Positions 1 to 12,400 are shown, counted from the stretch's first letter. The stretch: DNA of 64,000 bases from Topomyia yanbarensis (GCF_030247195.1 NC_080672.1:7812001-7876000), one strand, 5' to 3'. The notes: a model not told the origin generated them from the sequence alone. A program made the numbers and translations.

Positions 1-724
1 TGAGCCTGTGCTAGTTTTGCGAAAACTTGCGATAAGCAGTCAAAATTTAAAAAAACTGTGAATGGAGACGCATGGTTATTACTGATATTGAATTTGAATA
101 ATTACTTTTAGCTAGCATAATGGCACGTATACATGCACAACTTTCAAATAGTATTGAGAGCATGATCTACAAGGGTTTTACTAGTGAACAAGAGTAAGGA
201 GCGGAGTGGAAGCATGGTTGTTAGATGGTAAAGCTATTAAGATTTTTTTTAAATCAGTAAATATTTTCAATCATCTGAAATATGTCATAAAATGTTTTTG
301 GAATTATTTCTTGCTAACTTACGCAATAACTGTCAAATTTAGTGAACACAGCTCTAGTCATTTGGTGAGACTATTTTGATTCGAATTTGCATAGCACTGA
401 TATAGCTTAAGGTTATGCAACATTATCCAAATAAAATTAGACCATTTTTAAATGTACCATATACGCGGAAAAGGGTTTTGGACTTATTTTTATTTAAGAT
501 AAAAAATAAGCAACCTAAGTAACTTAAAACACACCGTATAAAATCGTTAACCATATTGTTGATTAGTGAATGTAATTAAACATTCCGCTAAGACGCTCAA
601 AATGTTTGTTATGAAAATGAAAGAAAATTTAGTTTCCATATCAAGTAACTTACTAATGAATTAAACGTTTCAATATTAGTCAAGCACATCTTATTTGATC
701 TGCACAAACAAAAAAGTCATTTCT
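1..724. other. AT-rich sequence without a recognisable gene
   Basis: I see no open frame with recognisable protein similarity here. The stretch is AT-rich with homopolymer runs, as is usual for intergenic or decayed repeat DNA in a mosquito genome. Confidence 0.5.
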
Positions 725-1165
725 AAAGCCCCATAATGAGATGACAATCAATTCGTTTCAATATGGAAAACAAATTCCAAAATTACTATTGAAAAAATCT
801 TTATAAAAGACAAAATACTTACTTTTGAGCCACTCTAATAAGTAGTTTTAAGTTAATTTCTATTTTTATAACCAAAAAAGGAATTCAGTGCACAAAAATT
901 TCTTTAAATGTTTTTTGAATTTTTACAATAAAATAATTATTTTTGAGCCACCCTAATGCATAATGATTTTTTTTACAAGTGTTAATATCAAAGCCGATTT
1001 AGCACACGAAAAATGATATACACAAATCTTAAGAACGATTTCGTAAAAAAAAATTTTGGGGCACCCTAATGAATAGTAAATGTTTATTTTTTAAATGTTT
1101 TAATATCAAAAACGAATTCAGCGAACCAAAATTACATAAAACATCTTGTTTGAACCGATACGGAA
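725..1165. repeat. Degenerate tandem repeat, about 100-118 bp unit, four copies
   Basis: A phrase resembling gccaccctaatg recurs near 727, 827, 945 and 1058. Each is followed by a T-rich stretch, then atatcaaa-like and gaattcagcgcac-like phrases. The spacing is 100 to 118 bases. The copies are clearly diverged, so the array is old. No coding potential is seen. Confidence 0.6.
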
Positions 1166-2084
1166 AAGTTTGGACTTAAGACCACCTTTTGTTCTAAGTC
1201 GTGCCACTGTGGGATGGGACAGAGGTATTTACACCTTGCCCTGGCTAATAAGCCTTGGTTGAAGCGCCTTTACTCGCTCTTAATTCGCGGCCGAGAAATC
1301 CGGATGTTTTTTCGAACTATTCTGGCTGCTTCTGAAAACTGGAAAATCTGACCAGCAACAATCGTACTTTCTCTTATTCTTATTCTAAGGGATTACCACG
1401 AAACAAGCGAAAAAACGACTGTCGCCGGTCGGACCCTCCAGCCCTCAACTGCAACAATAATACTAACGAACCAACCAACGAATTTCAAAAATAATCTTTT
1501 AGAAAATGGGAAATAAATCTGACTCACGTGTAATAAGATCATCCAGAATGCTGTCATCTATATCTTTCGTGATGGCGGCCTTGACTCCCACACACAGAAT
1601 ATTCACGATTTTCTGGATTCCAACTGTAGTTGTTGTTACATTCAATCGAGCCCAGGAGATCCCTTATTGAGCCAGCCATCGCTTCAAACATTTTTTGAAT
1701 GTTGAACACTCCGGAGTGAACGGCTTTGTCGGGTTCAACGAAACCTACAGCCAGGAGGTCACCGGAATGAATCAGTTCTGGGTTTGTCAACTTTGAGGGG
1801 ATTTCCTTAGGTAGGGCCGCTTGCGGATGGATACCTGTGGTCGTATCTCCTCGAACTCAGTCCGCTTGGGCACGAACTTCTATATGCAAAATTGTTCTCT
1901 TTATCAGCTGAGTTGTTGAAAAGCAGCGAACGGAAAACTTTATTTTCTCAAAAACGTGTCAGGAGCGAAAAAAACACCTTCGTCGTCAGAGATTGCTGCG
2001 ATCGATCTTTCAATGTAAACTGATAGGATATCGTATTCAACAAAATTATAATTGTGAGTTGTGTTACGAACGAGGTTAATTTCT
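1166..2084. other. Unassigned sequence with one short unrecognised frame
   Basis: This gap is less AT-rich than the sequence to its left. The longest open frame is a 78-codon minus-strand frame at 1554-1790 that I cannot assign; it could be a fragment of a retroelement gag or of the neighbouring mariner element. No terminal repeats were identified. Confidence 0.3.
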
Positions 2085-2700
2085 CAGGAAAGGCTTACTC
2101 CGTTTGCCACAAAAGCAAATCGCTTGACAAATCATGTATTTATTGGCAAACTTTGAAAGTTTCTGCTTCCTTACTTAATCCGGAACATCAAATTTGCTCT
2201 GAGTGGTGAAGAATAGTTGCCCCGGAAGCTACAGAATGTCCGCCTTGACGCAAGTCTTATCCATGATGAGATAATGAGGCTTCGTCAGCATCTGGGTGTA
2301 CAGTTTTCACGTTCATGACTTTCCCACCAAATTTTTCCGTTCGTCACGATTTGGAGCCTTCTGCACTTTGTACTTTGTTTCTCCCAGCCTTTGGCTCTCT
2401 GAACCAAAGACTTGGACAGATTCAACTTTTTACGCACACCCTGACCGAAGCATTGGATTACGCTTAAACTTTTTCACTACACGCTTGTGATCCTGACCAC
2501 TAATAGAACATCCATTCTGCCTGCATTTCTCCTTCCATTAGATGCTCACAGTTTAGTAGTACCTTTTAATCATACGACTCACGGTTGATTGCACGATTCC
2601 CAATTGTTTTCCGATGTCCCGATGGGTGTCGCAAAATGAATTCGCGACGTTGCTTTTCGTTCCAATTTTCGAAACACTGACAGCTAAAGACGCTGAATTA
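2085..2700 (-). pseudogene. Tc1/mariner-superfamily transposase pseudogene (DD37-type)
   Basis: Translating the minus strand in several frames gives an ordered series of mariner transposase segments. First comes a helix-turn-helix-like stretch (IVQSTVSRMIKRY, near 2570), then SGQDHKRVVKKFKRNP (near 2500), KAPNRDERKNLVGK (near 2350), and the region of the first catalytic aspartate (IMDKTCVKAD, near 2265). Last is the conserved FANKYMICQAICFCGKRS block (near 2115). In the family these encode DNA binding and the first part of the DDE/D catalytic domain for cut-and-paste transposition. Here the frame is broken by several stops and shifts, the residues around the first catalytic Asp are altered, and the second and third acidic residues are missing. 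It is a dead copy. The subgroup (DD37D/E, known from mosquitoes) is inferred from the motif set; terminal repeats were not located. Confidence 0.75.
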
Positions 2701-3544
2701 CTGAATAAAGCCTCGCCATCTTATCCCAACTAAATGACACTGATAGGTTTCGTGCTCGATCGGAATGACACTGACAGATAAATGGTAAACAAACGATTGA
2801 CGTGACGAGTCTTTATCCAGTGGGATTCAACGTCGTTCTGACAGCGATAAAAACACAATGTAATAAATACTTTCTAAACTACTTCTTCCCAAATTTTCAA
2901 GAGAAAACATCCCGATGTGTTGTGTTGTGTTGTGCAGCGTTTTTTTCATGATGCAATTTGATGAATCTTTATCTACCATTTGCATCTTGTTTGGCGGTGC
3001 TATTTGTTGCTATAAAAGTACTGGATGTAATCGTTGATGATTCAATATAAGATTCTGGTTTAGCTGTCGTTGCTGGTTGGACCACTGCTTGCGTTTTCGC
3101 TTTCGGCGTTGAAGTCGAGATTTTTTTTTTGGTTATGGCAAAATTCAATGTATGCCCGCCGCGCTGGAGGGAATATTGCAGTTGTTTGCCTCGTCCTTAG
3201 TTCGTTTGAGGCAGCGCGTTCATTCAGTTATTTTCGATTCAAATTCAACTTCATAGATTACACAATTCACTTTTTCTCGAAAATGTAACAGATGCCACCT
3301 TCTGCTTTTAATTTCAAAGAGCTCATATAAAACACATGAATGTTTAGGTGGGTGAATGCATTAATATTGCCTCCGAGCTGAAGGCTTTAGACTCTGCTTT
3401 AAACTTCAGTCAAGATGCAGATTAAAGAATGAATAAGGCGTTGAAACTGAATCCTGGTTGCGGTTAATGCAGCAGAAATGGGGAACAAAAGAGAGATTTT
3501 ATACCACTGTTTGCCTTAGTTGTTCGTAGAATTGAAACGTAACA
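2701..3544. other. Gap without a recognised gene
   Basis: The sequence next to the transposase remnant may include its 5' flank, but I found no terminal inverted repeat. A 72-codon plus-strand frame (3070-3288) is hydrophobic and phenylalanine-rich, has no recognisable motif, and is probably a chance frame. Confidence 0.35.
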
Positions 3545-3935
3545 GTTTGTTGGTTATATGTGCCAGTTGGTTACATTTTCCAGGGTCACGAAGAAAGGAA
3601 TGGAGTGATCTATCCGCATTCTCACAACCCGGACAGCGTAGGAAATGGGGAACAAATTCCTGAACACGTCTTTATCGGCAACAACTTCGTCGTCTTGCGA
3701 CATGAATTTACGGATAACGCCATCAGGAGACAAATCATGTAGTCTTCCGTCGATTGCACCGCCCTCCTTGTGGACGGGGACCTTAATCTTAACTTAATCC
3801 TGTTCATAAAGATGTGTCATGCTGTTACTGTAGATAAATTGATCTAGTGAGGTACGAGGTATGCATACCAGAGCCAAATTTCGAACATGTTGAAGCTGAA
3901 TGAGATTAACGTTATATCTGGCAATACACATATTC
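3545..3935 (-). pseudogene. Non-LTR retrotransposon ORF1 (gag-like) remnant
   Basis: On the minus strand, one frame reads LIQLQHVRNLALV near 3925, KIKVPVHKEGG near 3790, RLHDLSPDGVIRKFMSQ near 3745, and VRVVRMRIDHSIPFFVTLE near 3615. The same order of motifs occurs in the plus-strand ORF1-like frame at 42.8-43.8 kb (IQLHHVK, RIKIPVH, RIHDLAPR, VRIVRMRVTKPIPSYM). Both are therefore copies of one mosquito retroelement ORF1 family, normally an RNA-binding nucleocapsid-like protein. This copy has stops, lacks the zinc-knuckle end, and is a 5' and 3' truncated fossil. The clade is not certain. Confidence 0.65.
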
Positions 3936-4835
3936 CCTTTTAACGTGGCGTTGGTTGCTGTACAGATTTAGATAACTCTAATTGCTTTAGTAATAAAAGT
4001 TTTTCCTTCTCGTGTTGTTGATCGCTTTCACGTGTCATTCATGGCAAAGCTTTCCTCATTTTTGTTGTACCCTCATTCGTACGATGTAGACGATCATATC
4101 GCTCCTTTTTGACGTATAACCGCTTTGAGCATTCGCTTTCTAGTTTCGTCAAGTACATATCCCACATACCACCAGAACATGGTCAGAGGCGACGTTTGTT
4201 TCTCAGAAGGTCCTGACATCAATGACATCGGAGAAATACCCAGCTGATTTTGGATCGCGTTTTTCCATTCGGGATTTCCAGTTGTGCTTCTTAATAGCAT
4301 TTCGTCTTAAAAATTGCTACAGATATTCATATTTACATCGGGCCGCGCCGAGGTTGGTCAACCAATATTTCCAACTATCAAAGACAACTGTCACGATACT
4401 CAGTGTCCTCTTCGCTTTTACCTGAACCAGCGCCAATCGATCGACAAATCAGCTGTCAGGCTACGAAATAAAACAGTAATCAGGATCCAAGATATCGATT
4501 CAGATAGGAGAAAACGTTGATTGAATTCTATGAAATAAACAATTTATCATTTACAGATGAGACTATATATTAAATTCTATTCAATACGACTTTTACTGGA
4601 TTTATTGATTTGAACTACATATAATTTTAGCGACTCATTATCGCCGAAATGCGGTATAACTTTTGGAAGGCGTTTTATAAAGCAGGGTCCATATTCTCGA
4701 GTTGAATTTTTGATCGCTGGTATTTATTATCGCACAACGTGGTTTTGCGGATTCTCCATTTTGTTAAGATGATTTTCCAATAGAAAAAATAACTGTCGAT
4801 AATTGGCAACCTTCTTCAAAAGTACACTGAGATAA
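3936..4835. other. Gap without a recognised gene
   Basis: The overlapping short frames on both strands here have no recognisable motif. Part may be the 5' leader of the ORF1 remnant on its left, because that element reads on the minus strand and its upstream side lies here. Confidence 0.3.
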
Positions 4836-4944
4836 ATCCGTAGATTTCCGTAGAAAAAATTGCATTTCCGTAGATTTTATCTACGGATCCGTAGATCCGT
4901 AGAAAACCTCCAAATCCGTAGATCTACGGAGATTTCCGTAGATC
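4836..4944. repeat. CCGTAGA motif cluster (9 copies in about 110 bp)
   Basis: The heptamer CCGTAGA occurs seven times on the plus strand and twice inverted (TCTACGG) within about 110 bases. Some copies form nested palindromes around GATC. The spacing is irregular, so this is not a simple microsatellite. The flanking DNA is ordinary AT-rich sequence. Confidence 0.75.
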
Positions 4945-5569
4945 TGACATCGCTGTATGGGATAAGAGCAACAACTGATTTAAACGGACATGCGTCGCTT
5001 CTATTTATGACTTTTCGTGTGTGATTGAGCGACTAAGGTGCCCTCTAATGACGGCTGTGTCTGAGAAATCTGCCTCACGAATGGTAATTTTCCCGTTTTT
5101 CGTGAACTTTTTAATTTTATCAATTTCCAAAAGTCTACTTTTATTGGGGAGATATTAAATTATTACCAATATTTAAGTTAGGTGTTTCTGAATCGGTTGG
5201 TGTATGAATGATTAAAATCCATCTAGTAATATCGGAGTTATAAGCGTGCAAACCTTACATAGTTTCGTTACATGGGAGATAGTTTAGATTTTAGAATGAC
5301 ACCTAGCTCCAGATAGTGGAGTAAGACATTTTTAATGTCAAAAACCTACTTACGTTTTAAATCCGCAACAAGGAAATGTCGGATCCATATACGAGTAAAA
5401 CACCATTCGAATGAAATAGAGAATTGCGTTGACATTTCTATCGAGTAATGTTCGAAAAACGGATTCGTTCGATCGAAACCGATAATGTAAATTCATCGAT
5501 TCGATCGTAACGATTCGAAACGTCGTAATCAAGAATAAGGGTGATGATGTCCGAAAAAAGCCACCTGAT
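4945..5569. other. Gap without a recognised gene
   Basis: No protein-coding motif is seen. Around 5450-5530 there are several copies of TTCGA/TCGAT-type words, and the right end leads into a CTG-rich repeat. Confidence 0.35.
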
Positions 5570-5880
5570 TTTGTTGGCGCGTTGCTGCTAGGCAACGGTT
5601 GTTATTGCTGCTCTGCTCGTAGACCGCTGCACCGTTGCTCTGCTGGTGGACTGCTTTCCTTGACGTCAGAGTTTCGAATGAGTCCAAAACCAAAAGGACC
5701 CTTGGTTTTATAGGCGCGTTCGAACCACCTGTTGCTGCTGCTAGGCAACGGTTGTTATTACTGCTTTGCTGATAGACCGCTACTCTGCTGGTAGGCTACT
5801 CTTCTGCTAGTGGACTGCTGCTCTGCTGGTGCCTGCTGGTAGAACGCTGCTCTGCTCTGCGGGTGGACTGCTCGTCTCGT
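5570..5880. repeat. CTGCT-rich degenerate minisatellite
   Basis: Phrases such as gctaggcaacggttgttatt, gctctgctggt and ggactgct recur in imperfect tandem. A longer unit beginning near 5575 is repeated near 5740. Open frames over it are compositional artefacts. The repeat is continuous to about 5880. Confidence 0.65.
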
Positions 5881-6084
5881 CGTCAGAGTTTAGAATGCGT
5901 TTCCAATCGAAACACATATGCTTTTATGGATACGATCGTGTATCGGAAGACTCCACCTTTTTTGTCATTACTAACGAATCGATACAACATGGGATTCAGC
6001 TTGCTAAGATAATACGAATCATTTTATATTTGGGAATAACAATATTGGATGTTTTATTATTCTTCCATCCTAACTGGAAAGCAG

Positions 6085-6222
6085 ACAGAGAAAGAATGAC
6101 CGAACGGTGAGAATGAAGAAACGGTGAAAATTCACCTTTTTATTGGAAACACTGAGCAAAGATATGTCCTCAAGCAGGAATCGAACCTGCGATCTCCCAG
6201 TCTCTAGCACAAAGCGGATCAA
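6085..6222 (-). mobile_element. tRNA-derived SINE, copy 1
   Basis: Read on the minus strand, this carries a near-consensus RNA polymerase III B box (GGTTCGATTCC, complement of 6177-6187) preceded by a tRNA-like arm. It is followed by a tail domain containing aaaggtgaatttt and accgttcggtcattctttctctg. The same head and tail in the same order occur on the plus strand at 17.65-17.83 kb. Two matching copies in opposite orientations, with a shared non-tRNA body, identify a SINE family rather than a tRNA gene. The A box is poor and the ends are approximate. Confidence 0.65.
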
Positions 6223-6537
6223 AAAATTTAAACGTTAAAGTTCGTGCCAAAAAAGTTGGAACAATAAAAAAGGGCAAAATTCATCAAGTGCGTTTTTTCT
6301 TGGCGAAATCCATTAAGTTCGCTTCTCTTGGCTGTGTACAAAAGGAAAACAAGCAATAGCGACACTGCTAACCTACAGTGTGTCCCAAAAGTGTGGGAAC
6401 ACTTCAAAAAAAAGTCGGCGTTGAAGGGGCAAATAAGGTAAGATCTTTCCTGTTCTTCACCTTTTTTGTCCATTTGGTGTTGGTATCGGGTGACCGTGCC
6501 ACGTAACAGTTTCCAACGTCTAGTGGTGTAATCCAAG

Positions 6538-7038
6538 ATGACGGCCGCTAGTAGTGGTGACCCGGGAGGGTCGAATAAAAGAGGATTACCAGAGTACATG
6601 GACCCGACGAATACATTCGGCGAATTGACGTTCCTGCAGTTGGCAGTTAAAGACAGTGTACCATTGCCAAGAAACCCGTTTATGATTGGCAAATCGGTTG
6701 AGGTTGCCGCTGAAGGTCCAATTGAAGGTGCGAATACCGAAGCTCAAGGGACACGGTATACCCTTCGAGTTCGGAACCCAGTTCAAGTTGCCAAACTAAT
6801 GAAAATGACCAAGCTCATTGACGGTACTGCTGTGGTGGTTGAATCTCATCCGAGTCTGAACGTAAGCAGATGCGTAATTTCCTGCTAAGATCTGATTCAC
6901 TTGGAAGAGAAGGAAGTCTTACAAGAAATTCTAAGCCAGGGAGTGATTCGTGTGCAGCGAATTACACGTAAAGAAGCCGAAAACAGAGTGAATACGCCAG
7001 CACTCATCTTGACTTTCTGTAAAATCACATACCCGTAA
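6538..7038 (+). pseudogene. Non-LTR retrotransposon ORF1 fragment, 3' truncated
   Basis: The frame opens at ATG 6538 and runs 116 codons to a stop at 6888. Translation then continues after a shift or stop as HLEEKEVLQEILSQGVIRVQ and ends with NTPALILTFCKITYP at about 7036. The segments GTRYTLRVRNPVQVAKLMK, VVVESHPSLNVSRCVI and TPALILTF match the RNA-recognition-like part of mosquito non-LTR ORF1 (gag-like) proteins. The zinc-knuckle C-terminus and the whole ORF2 are absent because the sequence stops where the TIR element at 7041 begins. The upstream 6.36-6.54 kb may be its 5' leader. It is not functional. Confidence 0.7.
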
Positions 7039-7040
7039 TA

Positions 7041-8312
7041 CAGGCATACCTCGATTTAACATACATTTTCCGTTCAAAACATGTAGATAAAATCGAATTT
7101 TATGTTAAATCGAAACATAAAAGAAATGTAAGTTTTCGAACATTATGTTATTTATCGCTCGAAATATTTGCAGTGATATTACTGATTGAATCCACCTAAC
7201 AGTGACATAGAACCCATATATTCATAACTAAATAAATTAATTCTCAGCCAACATATTTTTTGCTGAAATCTTAGTGAAAGTGACATTTGACAGCTGACAC
7301 TAGGAAAATATTTCGCTGAAAATCTATAAACAGATGTCATTTTGCTGAAATATCAGTTTGCAAATTTGCTGACAACACCGCTCTAGAGACCGCGTAGCAT
7401 TTGATGGCTGAAGCCAAAAATTGATTGCCCTACGGTGGTAAAAATGGTAGTTTTCTTTTCATTTTTGGGATTTACCACCTAGCTTTCTATTTAAACACGA
7501 AGATGGTAAATAATATAACTCCTAGGGGACTAGTACCCAGAGTCTTTGAACATCTTGAATCACACGCAAATGCCAGTACAATTTTTTGATCCCCTATCTC
7601 TTCTCCATTTGTTGAGTACGTAAGAAGTGTGTTTAGAGTAGTTTTGCTTGAAAAACCTAGTCGATAGCCCAGTAGAGTGATATTCACAGGGTCGATGAAA
7701 TTGAAAATGATTGGAAAATGATTGAGCAGCTCGGCTGTTTGAATGAATTATGCCAACTAAACACTGCAAATTGAACATAGTAGGGCATGATTTGAGATTT
7801 GTCTTTCCTTCAAGATCAAAACTACCTGTTGAAAATTTGCAGCTCTGCCCCCAATACCTATTAGTGGGACTCACCGAGCGTCAATGTCTCGTCACCGCCC
7901 TATTACTTTGATTAGTCATATCTTTCCAGTTATCTTTTTTTAGCTTACACGAAAATATTATTAAATTATTATCAGAAATTAACTTGCACCACGAAAATTA
8001 TTCGTTTATTCACCTTGTTGTGCGTACCAAAAATGAACATAAGAAAGTTCTTCGATCTTGAGCATAATCTAGCTAAAAACGAAGATAAATTATGTTGCTT
8101 TAAGCATTAGAAACGATGCACATATTCCCTCACTGAAGCGGATAAAACAATAAATTAGTATTGATTCTTTACATTTCGCTTTAGTAACATTGATAAAGAA
8201 AAAAATTTAAAAAAATTTACATGTATGTTAAATCGAGGTAAAAATTATGTTATATCGGAGTACGTTAAATCGAGGGTATGTTAAATAGTGAGTATGTTAA
8301 ATCGAGGTGCAC
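7041..8312. mobile_element. pogo/Tigger-like TIR element without transposase
   Basis: The left end starts CAGGCATACCTCGATTTAAC directly after TA. The right end carries the inverted motif GTATGTTAAATCGAGGTGCAC at 8292-8312, with two further internal copies of the ttaaatcgagg motif at about 8227 and 8265. TA followed by CAGGCATACCTCG strongly recalls the ends of pogo/Tigger DNA transposons. About 1.27 kb lies between the ends with no transposase-like frame, so this is a non-autonomous or heavily decayed copy. It inserted into, or abuts, the ORF1 fragment on its left. Confidence 0.6.
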
Positions 8313-8639
8313 GAGATTGACAGCTCGTTTCTGCAGTACTAATGCTATTGTATAGCACCAGAGCACAAATGTCAAATTTGAAAGCCTTATATAGGCACTA
8401 CTAATGCTATCTAAAAGCTTCAGCTGGCCGTCATTGTCCGCCATGGTTTTAAAACCATTTCTTATGTTTCCTTTCGGTATGATAAGCAAAAAGGAAACAA
8501 ATTAAAATAAAATGTTCAGTTTAAAACCGTAATTGACTCTCTTCTAATGCATTGTAATGAATATCCTTATTGGGTTTTCGTTCTGACATGATTTTTTTCC
8601 AATTCGTTTATTTGATAAGGCAGGTTTGCGTTAGCTTAA
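8313..8639. other. Gap between TIR element and LINE
   Basis: No gene is recognised. A 74-codon minus frame overlapping this interval has no identifiable motif. Confidence 0.35.
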
Positions 8640-9444
8640 AGGTGCCAATTTTGTTTTGTTTTACATTTTAAATTACTTAAAACTAGGGGATTACATATTG
8701 ATTTTTGAAATTAAACTAAGGCGCATTTATAGCTATACATATACACAAGGGGGTAATATAATTTTCGTAAGATTAGAGGGTCATTTAGTTTTTATGGCAA
8801 TATGGTTTGACATTTTTAGCAATGAGATTATTGGAGCAAATAATATTTAACTAAGGGGGAAAATTTTTACGACTATCTTAAAAGTAGAAATAATTAGAGG
8901 GCGTGATTAAATTTTGTAAAGATTCGGAGACATTAATTAGAGTTATTTTATGTGGTAGTAGAGTTGGGCATTTTCAACGAGATCATATAATATAATAGTT
9001 AAAACTAGAAAAGGCAAGAAGAGCTAAATGCTTCATGAAGATCTTTGGGGGGGGGAAGGGGTGTTACTTCTGTGTATAAGAGTCAGGGGAAGTAGGGTGG
9101 ACAAACATGGCAGGGGGAGAACATTATTTCAGTTTCAGACTTCGGGAGATCAACGGATGGATTACAGAATCAGGGTGGTCTTCATCAGGAAGAATCATGT
9201 ACTGGGACGCCGGGTGGTCGTTCTAGAGATGGCAGGGGTTTCTCCAGACGATTTCGTAGTGCGGCTCAGATGTTGATCGGCTACATTTCGAGTTGTGCGT
9301 GTGATGTTCGTGCTTTAGGTCCCGTGTTTGTTGGCTCATTCGACATGGATGTTTTGTGTCGCCTTGGAGTCGCATCAAACCATCGTGGGTGTATGGTACA
9401 GGTGGAAGAGAGCGCTTCTGAGAATGATAAGTAAAAAGGGGCAG

Positions 9445-12400
9445 TTAAAGTTGGATATTGATGGTTTTTATGAAGGTGTATATAAGGGACATATAGAGGA
9501 CATCGCGGCTTGCCAACACATCTCGAACCGGGACGTTGGGTGGTCTTCCTCGGGCCCGGAGGGTGTCCATAAGCCGAGACCTGGCGGAACTGTACTCGGT
9601 GCACGCCCAGACTATGTGCTCTATATCGTGATAACCGTCGCCACAAGCGCAGATACCACTCTCCACGAGCCCAATACGTCGGAGATGTGCATCCAGCGTG
9701 TAATGGTTCGCCATGAGTCGGGACATCACACGAATGAAGTCACGACCCACATCCATCCCCTTGAACCAAGGTTTCGTCGATACCTTAGGGACTATCGAAT
9801 GTAGCCACCTTCCTAGCTCCCCATTGCTCCACGAGGTTTGCCAACTTTCGAGGGTTCTCTGATGAGTAATACTGAAAAATTCGTTGAAGCAAATTGGTCT
9901 TTCAAAAACGTCTCCTTCTAAGGCACCCACCTTAGCTAAGGAGTCCGCTTTCTCATTGCCCGGAATGGAGCAATGAGAAGGGACCCACACCAAGGTAATC
10001 TGGAAAGATTTGTCAGATAAAGCACTCAGTAGCTCCCGTATTTTCCCCAAAAAATACGAGGAATGCTTTCCATGTTTCATCGAGCGAATAGCGTCAATAG
10101 AACTCAGACTATCCGAGACGATGAAGTAATGGTCTGCGGGCAATGTGTCAATGACTCCAAGGGTATACTGAATAGCAGCTAGTTCTGCGGCGTAGACTGA
10201 AGCAGGGTCACTGAGTTTATAGGAGGCGGTGAACTTTTGATTGAAAATACCGAAGCCAGTGGAACCTTCGAGATTTGATCCGTCAGTGTAAAACATCTTA
10301 GAACAGTCGACTTCTCGGAATTTATTATAAAAAATATTTGGAACCACTTGTGGGCGTATGTGGTCCGGAATTCCACTAATCTCGTCTTTCATGGATGTGT
10401 CGAAGAAAACAGTAGATTCAGAAGTATTTATGAAATGCACACGGTTGGGATTGTAAGAAGAAGGATTAATATTTTGCGCCATGTAGTCAAAGTACAGGGA
10501 CATAAAACGGGTCTGAGAATTGAGCTCAACAAGCCTTTCGAAATTTTCAATCACCAACGGGTTCAAGATATCGCATCGAATGAGCAATCGATATGAGAGT
10601 TCCCAAAATCGATTTTTCAGCGGGAGAACGCCCGACAGGACTTCGAGACTCATCGTATGGGTCGACTGCATACACCCTAAGGCGATACGCAAACAACGAT
10701 ACTGAATTCTTTCGAGTTTGATGAAATGTATGTTCGCGGCGGATCGAAAGCAGAAGCATCCGTATTCCATTACCGACAGTATCGTTGTTTGATACAACCT
10801 AATTAGGTCTCCTGGGTGGGCACCCCACCATGTTCCGGTTATTGTACGAAGAAAGTTGATCCTTTGTTGGCATTTCTGTTTCAGATACCGAATATGGCAT
10901 CCCCAAGTACCTTTCGAGTCGAACCAGACCCCTAGATATTTTACTGTGAAGACCTGAGCTATAGTTTGACCCATTAATAGAAGCTGTAGTTGTGCTGGTT
11001 CACGCTTCCTAGAAAATGCAACTAGCTCAGTTTTCTCCGTGGAGAATTCGATACCCAGCTTAATAGCCCATGCAGACAAATTGTCCAAGGTATTCTGTAA
11101 TGGTCCTTGTAGATCGACAGCTTTGGGTCCCGTAACAGACACCACGCCATCGTCTGCAAGTTGTCTTAACGTGCATGAATTGTCAAGACATTCATCAATG
11201 TCGTTGACGTAGAAATTGTATAACAGGGGGCTTAGACATGAGCCCTGGGGAAGGCCCATGTAGCTAAATCGTGATGTCGATAAGTCACCATGCGAAAAAT
11301 GCATGCGCTTTTCCGACAACAAGTTTAGTAAAAAGTTGTTTAAAGTCGCTGAAAGACCCTGCTGGTGCAGCTTCTCTGAAAGAATGTTGATAGAAACTGA
11401 ATCAAAAGCCCCCTTTATATCTAGGAACACTGATGCCATCTGCTCTTTACTAGCATAGGCCATTTGAATTTCGGTTGAGAGCAACGCAAGACAATCGTTC
11501 GTCCCTTTTCCTTTGCGAAAGCCAAACTGTGTATCTGACAGTAAGCCATTTGCTTCGACCCAATTGTCGAGGCGGGATAGGATCATTTTCTCGAACAACT
11601 TCCGGATACAGGATAGCATTGCGATCGGACGGTACGAATTGTGGTCGGAGGCTGGTTTTCCTGGTTTTTGGATGGCGATGACCTTCACTTGTCTCCAATC
11701 GAGTGGGACAATGTTAGCCTCGAGAAACTTATTAAATAAGTTCAACAAGCGTCTCTTGGCAGAGTCAGGCAGATTCTTCAACAAGTTGAATTTGATTCTG
11801 TCTGGCCCCGGAGCTTTATTGTTACACGACAAGAGAGCAAGTGAGAACTCCACCATCGAAAAAGGTGTTTCGTTCGCGCTATCGTGAGGAGACGCGGCGC
11901 GGTAAATCTTCTGTGCCGGGGCGGAATCCGGACAAACCTTCTTGGCGAAATCGAATATCCAACGGTTTGAATATTCCACGCTCTCATTAGTACTGTTTCG
12001 ATTTCGCATACGTCGGGCTGTTCCCCAAAGAGTGCTCATCGATGTTTCTCTCGTTAATCCGTCGACGAACCGGCGCCAATAATCGCGTTTTTTGGCTTTC
12101 ATCAAACTCTTCATTCGCTTGTCTAACGTCGCGTACTGTCGAAAACTAGCGGGTAACCCGTCGTTCCGGAAGGTCTTAAACGCGGCGGCCTTCTCTGCGT
12201 ACACGTCTGAGCACTCTTTGTCCCACCAGGGATTGGAAGAACGTTTTTGTATGTTCGCGCCGGGTACTGGCCTAGTCTGAGCTTGATTCGCGCTGTCGAG
12301 AATCAAGCCAGCCAAAAAGCTGTACTCTTCCTCCGGAGGAAGTTCTTGAGTAGATTCGATGTTGTCGGATATCGCGGCAGCATAGCTCTTCCAATCGATA

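Noticed and set aside
725..1165. Possible CRISPR-like array because of regular spacing
   Set aside because: The units are long and diverged without conserved short repeats and unique spacers, and the genome is eukaryotic.
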